A stretch of DNA of 8,990 bases. Source: Alcaligenaceae bacterium (GTDB taxonomy: Bacteria > Pseudomonadota > Gammaproteobacteria > Burkholderiales > Burkholderiaceae_B). The stretch lies in assembly GCA_012512545.1 (NCBI GenBank), contig JAAZDZ010000331.1:1-8990 (forward strand), given 5' to 3'. Below, piece after piece: positions 5,379 through 8,990 of the stretch (position 1 is its first letter; the number at the start of each line of letters is the position of its first letter). The notes under the pieces are model-generated. The model was not told where the DNA came from. It did no database searches and saw nothing but the letters and a program-made list of their open reading frames with translations. The position numbers and the translations under genes were made by a program.

Positions 5379-5407
5379 ATTGTAGCTCTGTTGTGACTAC
5401 AAACCAA
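5379..5407 (-). promoter_or_regulatory. Promoter and inverted repeat of dinJ-yafQ
   Basis: Read on the minus strand, TTGGTT (5402-5407) and TACAAT (5379-5384) are 17 bp apart. TTGTAG and CTACAA form an inverted repeat with an 11-bp spacer (5380-5385 and 5397-5402), spanning the interval between -35 and -10. RHH antitoxins of this type bind such repeats. Confidence 0.5.
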
Positions 5408-5434
5408 GAATATTGTTAGCGGCTACACTCGGGT

Positions 5435-5711
5435 ATGCAAGAAACCCAACCCAGCGCTGATTGACGAGGAGGCTCCCGAGTGGAGCGAGTCCGATTTCAA
5501 AAAAGCTAAGCGGTTATCGGATATGCCTGCCGAATTTCAACAGGCAATCCGGCGTGCGCGCGGACCTCAGAAATCCCCAACAAAGATTCAAACCACCATC
5601 CACTTCGACCAAGACGTTTTGGAGGGACTGAAGGCTACCGGGCGGGGGAGCTTACGGCAGCGCGCCGGCAGATTACTCAACACCCTTGGAAATCCAAGAG
5701 AGTACGTCTGA
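5435..5711 (+). pseudogene. brnA: BrnA-type antitoxin, frameshifted at its start codon
   Basis: From 5439 the frame reads KKPNPALIDEEAPEW, SESDFKKAKRLSDMPAEF, then TKIQTTIHFDQDVLEGLKAT, which is the BrnA pattern: an N-terminal NP.LID..NPEW-like segment and a ribbon-helix-helix-like C-terminal part. An ATG stands directly in front (5435-5437), but one extra C at 5438 throws it out of frame, so ATGC-AAG replaces the expected ATG-AAG. The next in-frame ATG is 5523, which would give only 62 aa. The end (GSLRQRAGRLLNTLG) also departs from the usual GWQTR... ending. brnT normally precedes brnA and is absent: dinJ's promoter is there instead. It is most likely dead, although a sequencing error at 5438 is possible. 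Confidence 0.7.
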
Positions 5712-5865
5712 GCGTACTGAGACATCGTTCGGCTATCTGGCGATGGAGCATACGTGCCGGATCCAGAACTCTTGCGGTCCTTTCACACAGATCTCCGCCC
5801 ACCATCAATACCGTATTCATAATTGCGCTCCATCTTTATCAAGCCCTCCGTATGGCGGAAACGTA
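5712..5865. other. Short spacer after the brnA relic
   Basis: I see no gene in this stretch. AGTACG and CGTACT (5701-5706 and 5713-5718) form a small inverted repeat across the brnA stop, without a T-run. Confidence 0.4.
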
Positions 5866-6010
5866 TCATGATTAAGCGCCTTCAGAAACCCATCAAGCAC
5901 TCAACAGAAAACTGATCGAGCCGGTAATTCATCAACGCCAAAACTTTGGGCTGAGGAATGCCCAGCTGCTCTGCAATCTCACGTTGTTTCAGTTTGCGTG
6001 CCGCTGCCCG
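5866..6010 (-). pseudogene. HTH_37-type antitoxin, internal fragment
   Basis: On the minus strand about 45 codons read ARKLKQREIAEQLGIPQPKV, LALMNYRLDQFSVECLMGF. The GIPQPKVSALM...GFSVERLM.FL pattern is the hallmark of the HTH_37 antitoxins that pair with RelE-like toxins. The piece before the HTH is absent: the frame runs straight into the parE-type gene at about 6005-6020. A missing C after GGTTT (about 5885) makes a TGA at 5882-5884; restoring it continues as FLKALNHD, as the family should. It is therefore broken at both ends, with no function expected. Confidence 0.65.
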
Positions 6011-6263
6011 GGCCATAAATGCGCAAGACCAGCAGATGCCGCCCTTTGCGGCCCTTGCGTACCACATGCAAGGTGGCGACATCCTGGCCCAGTTCATCGC
6101 GGCGGCGCAGATCGCTGACACTCAACCCGGCATCCAGCGCCTTGACTGCTTGCCGAATGGTTGTAGCGTAGCTGCGTGCCTGTCGGGAACCAAAATGCTC
6201 GACCGTCCAGCGCACGATATCTGTAAAGTCCTCTTCTGCCCGCTCAGTCAGCAGCCGCTTCAT
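5979..6263 (-). pseudogene. ParE-type toxin, C-terminus lost by deletion
   Basis: From ATG 6263 (AGGAAG 9 nt upstream) the frame codes for 94 aa. Residues 1-77 follow the ParE family: MKRLLTERAEEDFTDIVRWT, FGSRQARSYATTIRQAV, LRRRDELGQDVATLHV, and KGRKGRHLLVLRI. There the family should go on for about 20 residues with the strand and helix that end in an RILH-like motif. Instead it runs into DNA of the HTH_37 antitoxin in the wrong frame (YGPGSGTQTETT, stop). Deletion of the toxin tail and antitoxin head is the simplest cause. ParE toxins poison DNA gyrase, but without the C-terminus this one is probably inert. Upstream it is divergent from the second HI1419-type module, with about 50 bp between the starts. 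Confidence 0.7.
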
Positions 6264-6277
6264 AGAGCGGCTTCCTC

Positions 6278-6307
6278 TTGACCTAAATGTATCCATTCGG
6301 ATACTAT
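6278..6307 (+). promoter_or_regulatory. Promoter and GTA-N10-TAC operator of the second HI1419-type module
   Basis: TTGACC (6278-6283) and TACTAT (6302-6307) are 18 bp apart. Between them is a perfect inverted repeat, GTATCC-ATTC-GGATAC (6289-6304), in the same place and of the same 16-bp size as at 2750-2765. Six bases separate the -10 from the toxin ATG, leaving no room for a leader. The divergent parE-type promoter must lie over the same interval, so one operator could serve both. Confidence 0.65.
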
Positions 6308-6313
6308 CATCCA

Positions 6314-6623
6314 ATGTACACGATCAACCGCACCGAGACATTCTCCGCCTGGCTGGCTGGCTGGCCTGAAAGACTTGAAAGCCAGGGCCAAGATCGTGAT
6401 TCGCCTTCGGCAAGCCAGTCAAGGCAACTTCGGTGATATAAAGCCGGTCAGTGATGGTGTGTGGGAAATGCGCATCCACTTCGGCCCCGGCTATCGGGTC
6501 TACTACGCTCGCGAGGGCCGCGTGGTTTACCTGCTGCTCACTGGCGGCGACAAGTCCACTCAGAAACGGGACATCAAAGCTGCTCTTGCCATGTGGGAAC
6601 AAATTCAAGAGGAACAATCATGA
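6314..6623 (+). pseudogene. HI1419-type RelE/HigB-like toxin (second copy), out of frame at a (TGGC)4 tract
   Basis: ATG 6314 opens with MYTINRTETFSAWLAG, as HI1419 relatives do, then the frame leaves the family at a TGGC tetramer repeated four times (6350-6365). From about 6366 the family resumes in another frame: LKDLKARAKIVIRLRQASQG, WEMRIHFGPGYRVYYARE, LLTGGDKSTQKRDIKAA, ending QEEQS. Removing one TGGC unit restores one 101-aa protein; as written it is out of frame and only a TTG at 6375 could start the 82-aa remainder. There is no Shine-Dalgarno. Slippage at the tract could switch the toxin on and off, or the extra unit may be a plain inactivating mutation or a read error. The antitoxin following is intact and overlaps as ATGA. 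Confidence 0.75.
6350..6365 (+). repeat. Tetranucleotide tract (TGGC)4 in toxin gene
   Basis: Four perfect TGGC units follow TTCTCCGCC. Three units keep the toxin in frame, four do not. Short tandem tetramers inside coding sequence are classic slippage sites in contingency loci, though four units is short for that. Confidence 0.8.
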
Positions 6624-6913
6624 GCACCATCAAAATCGCCCCATTCGATGCTGCAGAGTATCTCGACAGCGAAGAAGCTATCGCCGCATACCTCTCTGCC
6701 GCCCTGGAAGAAGACGATCCCGCTCTCTTCCTGGCAGCGCTGGCCGACGTTGCCAAAGCCCGAGGCATGACCAAGATGGCTAAGGACGCCGGGGTCGGTC
6801 GGGAAAGCCTCTATAAAGCGCTGGCTCCTGGCGCCAAACCACGCTACGACACCGTGCTGAAGTTGGCTCGCGCTGCTGGCGTAAAGCTCACCGCCGAGCC
6901 GATTCACGCTTGA
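6620..6913 (+). CDS. HI1420-type HigA-like antitoxin (second copy)
   Basis: The 97-aa product has the family head FDAAEYLDSEEAIAAYL (9-25) and a Cro/CI-type HTH (residues 43-95: VAKARGMTKMAKDAGVGRES, LYKAL, YDTVLKLARAAG). It should neutralise the HI1419-type toxin upstream and repress the operon. AGAGGA lies about 6 nt before the ATG, inside the toxin gene, and the start overlaps the toxin stop. Because its ribosome binding site lies in the toxin's 3' end, the antitoxin can still be made while the toxin is out of frame. The recognition-helix stretch GRESLYKAL is identical to that of the copy at 2119. Confidence 0.85.
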   Translation: MSTIKIAPFDAAEYLDSEEAIAAYLSAALEEDDPALFLAALADVAKARGMTKMAKDAGVGRESLYKALAPGAKPRYDTVLKLARAAGVKLTAEPIHA

Positions 6914-7118
6914 AAAATGGCCCGCATGCACGAGCCTGATACGGCCCCTGTTTCAGACATTCTCCGCATACCATTCCAAAACCGTTGGCTACGTTGGTTG
7001 CCAGCCGCTGGCCCGGAGCCTTGCGTTTGAAAGCCGTTTTCCAGTGGGGGCCTGCAGGCTGGCGGTTCGTTCGCATAATTCGCCGCTCACCTGCAAAAGC
7101 GTCTTGATTCCCAAACCA

Positions 7119-7880
7119 TTAAGCCGATTCCGCCATCAAAGGCTTGCGTATGTCGGCTGGCAAGCGGCTGGCGGCGGCTTCGTCAAGAATGATTCTGGCC
7201 CGCTGGTGTTTTTTCAGTATGGTGAAGGGCACCGCTTCGGTGACTTCGCGCCGGTACCATTCGGCCACGATTTCTGCTTTGTTTTCCCCTGTGGCCACCA
7301 GCAGGACTTCGCGCGCCTGCATGATTTCCACCATGCCCATGGTGATGGCGGAAGCGGGAACAATGGCGTTGCCTTCAAAGAAGCGGCTGTTGTCGATGCG
7401 GGTGCGTTCGGACAGCTGCACCACATGGCAGCGACTGTTGAATGGCGTGCCCGGTTCGTTGAAACCGATATGGCCGTTGCTGCCTACGCCCAGCAGTTGC
7501 AGTTCCACGCCGCCGGTTTGTTCGAGCCTGGCGGAATATTCCCGGCTGTGCTGCTCAAGATCGGGAGCCAGGCCATCGGGCAGGTGCAGACGCGCGGGGT
7601 CGAACTGCAAGTGCTGAAACAGGTGTTCGCGCATGTAGGCCGAGTAGCTTTTGGGGTGGTCGGGGCTCAAGCCCACATATTCATCCAGGTTGAAGGAAGT
7701 CAGCCTGGAGACGTCCACTTTCTGCATGCGCACCCGTTCAACGAACCGCGCATAAATGGGTTCCATGGTGCCGCCCGTTGCGAGTCCCAGCACAACGTCG
7801 GGCTTGCTTTTGATCTTGGTGATCAGAATGCTGCTGACATATTCAGCAATGGAAGAAGCGTCAGGGAAGATCTGGAGCAT
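7119..7880 (-). CDS. nagB: Glucosamine-6-phosphate deaminase
   Basis: The 253-aa enzyme converts glucosamine-6-phosphate to fructose-6-phosphate and ammonia, feeding amino sugars into glycolysis in the cytoplasm. The sugar-phosphate loop LGLATGGTMEPIY (31-43), the base-bearing FNLDEYVGL (63-71, Asp66), and the active-site loop GVGSNGHIGFNEPGTPF (131-147, His137 and Glu142) are complete. Position 135 is Asn where E. coli NagB has Asp141; Asn is seen in other short, Bacillus-type members. The length fits this short class better than the 266-aa enteric form, so the E. coli GlcNAc-6-P allosteric site may be absent. No clear Shine-Dalgarno precedes ATG 7880. It marks the return to core genome; no other nag gene is in view. 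Confidence 0.9.
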   Translation of the reverse strand: MLQIFPDASSIAEYVSSILITKIKSKPDVVLGLATGGTMEPIYARFVERVRMQKVDVSRLTSFNLDEYVGLSPDHPKSYSAYMREHLFQHLQFDPARLHLPDGLAPDLEQHSREYSARLEQTGGVELQLLGVGSNGHIGFNEPGTPFNSRCHVVQLSERTRIDNSRFFEGNAIVPASAITMGMVEIMQAREVLLVATGENKAEIVAEWYRREVTEAVPFTILKKHQRARIILDEAAASRLPADIRKPLMAESA

Positions 7881-8073
7881 AAGCGGATTCTGGTTGGTGC
7901 GCAGGGTTCAGGTCGCGCTGGGCGGATTTTACTGCCTCAAAGCCAAAAATCGTAGCACGACTGCCCACGCTGAATGTCTTGTTACCTGGGCAACGCGGTT
8001 TGCGGTAATGGTATGCCGCGCCTGGCGTTGGAAAAATCAGCCAGTCTGCCTATGCATAATGGCCAGTTGCGGT

Positions 8074-8103
8074 GGATGCGCAGCGCCCGTTCAGGGCGCA
8101 TCC
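8074..8103 (-). terminator. Hairpin at the end of the membrane-protein gene
   Basis: GGATGCGC (8074-8081) pairs perfectly with GCGCATCC (8096-8103). An alternative stem, GCGCCC with GGGCGC (8083-8088 and 8094-8099), shares one arm and excludes it. The gene's stop codon (8091-8093) lies in the loop of both. No T-run follows, so intrinsic termination is uncertain. Confidence 0.35.
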
Positions 8104-8390
8104 CCCATTTGTATGAGGGCGGAGCCCGCCAGTATCTCTTCCAGGCTGGGCGCGGTGGCAAAGGTGACAATCGGCCCGGCCAGAGTGACAACCAGAAAGC
8201 CAATGATGGGGGGCGCCCACCACAGCCGGCCCATCAAGCGCCCTGCCCCCGCTGCCACAGGCGGCGCCATGAGCACGGCGCCAATGATTGCTACGGCGCC
8301 GCCGTAAATGGACAACTGCATCAGCGCCACACCGAAAATGATGGAAAATACCGCCATCATCCATAAAAGCCTGCTCCAGAAATTCTCCAT
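8091..8390 (-). CDS. Small membrane protein, unknown function
   Basis: I prefer ATG 8390 (99 aa, MENFWSRLLW...) with GGAAG and AGGGAAGA just upstream; a GTG at 8423 would add 11 polar residues. Hydrophobic segments at about residues 8-24 (WMMAVFSIIFGVAL), 28-48 (IYGGAVAIIGAVLMAPPVAA) and 58-78 (PPIIGFLVVTLAGPIVTF) suggest three membrane helices; the tail is acidic (PSLEEIL). I do not recognise a family. It is co-directional with nagB but about 210 bp separate them, so no operon is evident. Confidence 0.7.
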   Translation of the reverse strand: MENFWSRLLWMMAVFSIIFGVALMQLSIYGGAVAIIGAVLMAPPVAAGAGRLMGRLWWAPPIIGFLVVTLAGPIVTFATAPSLEEILAGSALIQMGDAP

Positions 8391-8535
8391 TCTTCCCTGC
8401 TTCCTTTGGTCGGTGAACGCCACTGTGCATGATCGCCCGATAGGCTCTGCGAGATCAGTGTACCGCCGTTCAGCCGGTTTTCAGTTTTGGAGCTTCGTGT
8501 CTTTCTGCTGGACGCGGCCCCGGTTGCCGCTGGTC

Positions 8536-8551
8536 TGGCATCAAACTTGCC
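8536..8551 (+). promoter_or_regulatory. Possible sigma-54 promoter before the DUF892 gene
   Basis: TGGCAT-CAAAC-TTGCC resembles the sigma-54 consensus (TGGCAC-N5-TTGCA) with GG and GC 10 bp apart and two mismatches. The start point would fall near 8562, giving a leader of about 40 nt to ATG 8605. No activator site was identified, and TGGCA/TGCCA is also a small inverted repeat, so a repressor site is an alternative. Confidence 0.35.
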
Positions 8552-8604
8552 ACGGTTCCCGTGCAACTGTTGCGGCATTCCGCCGCTGTTTTTCTGGAGG
8601 AATC

Positions 8605-8990
8605 ATGGCTATCAAAACCCTTGAGGACCTGTTCATTCATGAGCTGTCCGATATCTACAGCGCCGAAAAGCAGATGACCAAGGCGCTGCCGCGTCTGGCC
8701 CGCGCTGCCGAGAGCCCGGATCTTGAAGCGGCCTTTACCTCGCATCTGGAGGAAACCCAGGGTCAGGTTGAACGAATTGATCAGGTGGTTGAGATTCTGG
8801 ATTTCAAGCTCAAGCGCATGAAATGCGTGGGCATGGAAGGGCTGGTTGAGGAAAGCAAGGAAGTCATCGACGCGATCTCGAAAGGACCGCTACGCGATGC
8901 AGCGCTGATTGCGGGCGCTCAGAAAGCGGAACACTACGAAATCGCCAGTTACGGTACGCTGTGCGAACTGGGCAAGCAATTGGGCTATAC
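8605..8990 (+). CDS. DUF892 ferritin-like protein (YciF type), 5' part
   Basis: A GGAGG 4 nt before ATG 8605 gives a strong start. The 128 codons present read MAIKTLEDLFIHELSDIYSA, EKQMTKALPRLARAA, LEAAFTSHLEETQGQVERID, CVGMEGLVEESKEVIDAISK and AALIAGAQKAEHYEIASYGT. This is the DUF892 family, four-helix-bundle proteins with a probable di-iron site. Glu21, His47, Glu50, Glu109, His110 and Glu112 are the kind of ligands expected. The family is linked to stress responses in enterics (YciF); the exact role is unknown. The frame continues beyond the window's right edge, about 30-40 residues short of normal length. Confidence 0.85.
   Translation, partial: MAIKTLEDLFIHELSDIYSAEKQMTKALPRLARAAESPDLEAAFTSHLEETQGQVERIDQVVEILDFKLKRMKCVGMEGLVEESKEVIDAISKGPLRDAALIAGAQKAEHYEIASYGTLCELGKQLGY

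Noticed and set aside
1..6913. An integron-type cassette array, suggested by the many TA modules
   Set aside because: No attC-like core sites (GTTRRRY/RYYYAAC pairs) were seen between modules, no integrase gene is present, and the modules face both ways and carry their own promoters.
6999..7013. GCCAGC-C-GCTGGC palindrome as a terminator between the island and nagB
   Set aside because: The centre is a single base, so it cannot form a normal hairpin loop, and there is no T-run; it could at most be a protein-binding site.
7044..7955. A 303-codon open frame on the plus strand
   Set aside because: It lies opposite nagB, whose family motifs are complete on the minus strand. The plus translation is an artefact of GC-rich codons.
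1..8990. tRNA, rRNA or CRISPR features
   Set aside because: No cloverleaf with TTCGA-type arm, no rRNA-like stretch and no regularly spaced identical repeats were found by eye.

Overview
This window looks like a piece of a proteobacterial chromosome: high GC, GC-rich third codon positions, NagB and YciF-type housekeeping genes at the right end. A betaproteobacterium of the Alcaligenaceae/Burkholderiales kind is my guess; no marker gene fixes the taxon. About 7 kb on the left is an accessory island made almost entirely of toxin-antitoxin (TA) modules. The last 2 kb is ordinary chromosome: nagB, a small membrane protein and the start of a DUF892 ferritin-like gene.

Layout, left to right. (1) DUF4160 toxin, broken, with an intact DUF2442/HTH antitoxin (+). 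(2) A decayed IS3-type transposase fragment (+). (3) tumE-tumA (-), which looks intact. (4) higB-higA of the HI1419/HI1420 type (-), intact, between stretches of eroded coding sequence. (5) RES toxin with Xre antitoxin (-), intact. (6) A 15-codon relic of the 3' end of a yafQ gene (-). (7) A second Xre-RES module (+) whose toxin is cut short. (8) dinJ-yafQ (-), intact. (9) A brnA relic with a +1 frameshift at its start and no brnT (+). (10) A parE-type toxin (-) fused by deletion to the middle of an HTH antitoxin. (11) A second HI1419/HI1420 module (+), whose toxin carries a (TGGC)4 tract that puts it out of frame. After a gap of about 200 bp the core genes begin.

Three patterns cut across the modules. 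First, decay is lopsided: several toxins are broken while their antitoxins stay open (DUF2442/HTH, Xre2, HigA2), as expected if losing the toxin is tolerated but losing the antitoxin is not. Second, the four toxin-first operons (DUF4160, TumE, HigB1, HigB2) have a plausible -10 box only 5-6 nt before the toxin ATG and no Shine-Dalgarno, while their antitoxins have one; this suggests leaderless toxin translation. The antitoxin-first operons I could inspect have leaders and ribosome binding sites. Third, the two HigBA promoters share a 16-bp GTA-N10-TAC inverted repeat in the same place between -35 and -10, so their antitoxins may cross-regulate.

The most unusual items are the possible slippage switch in HigB2, the paired HigA operators, and the yafQ tail that differs from the intact gene only at synonymous sites. 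All reading is by eye; no database search was run.
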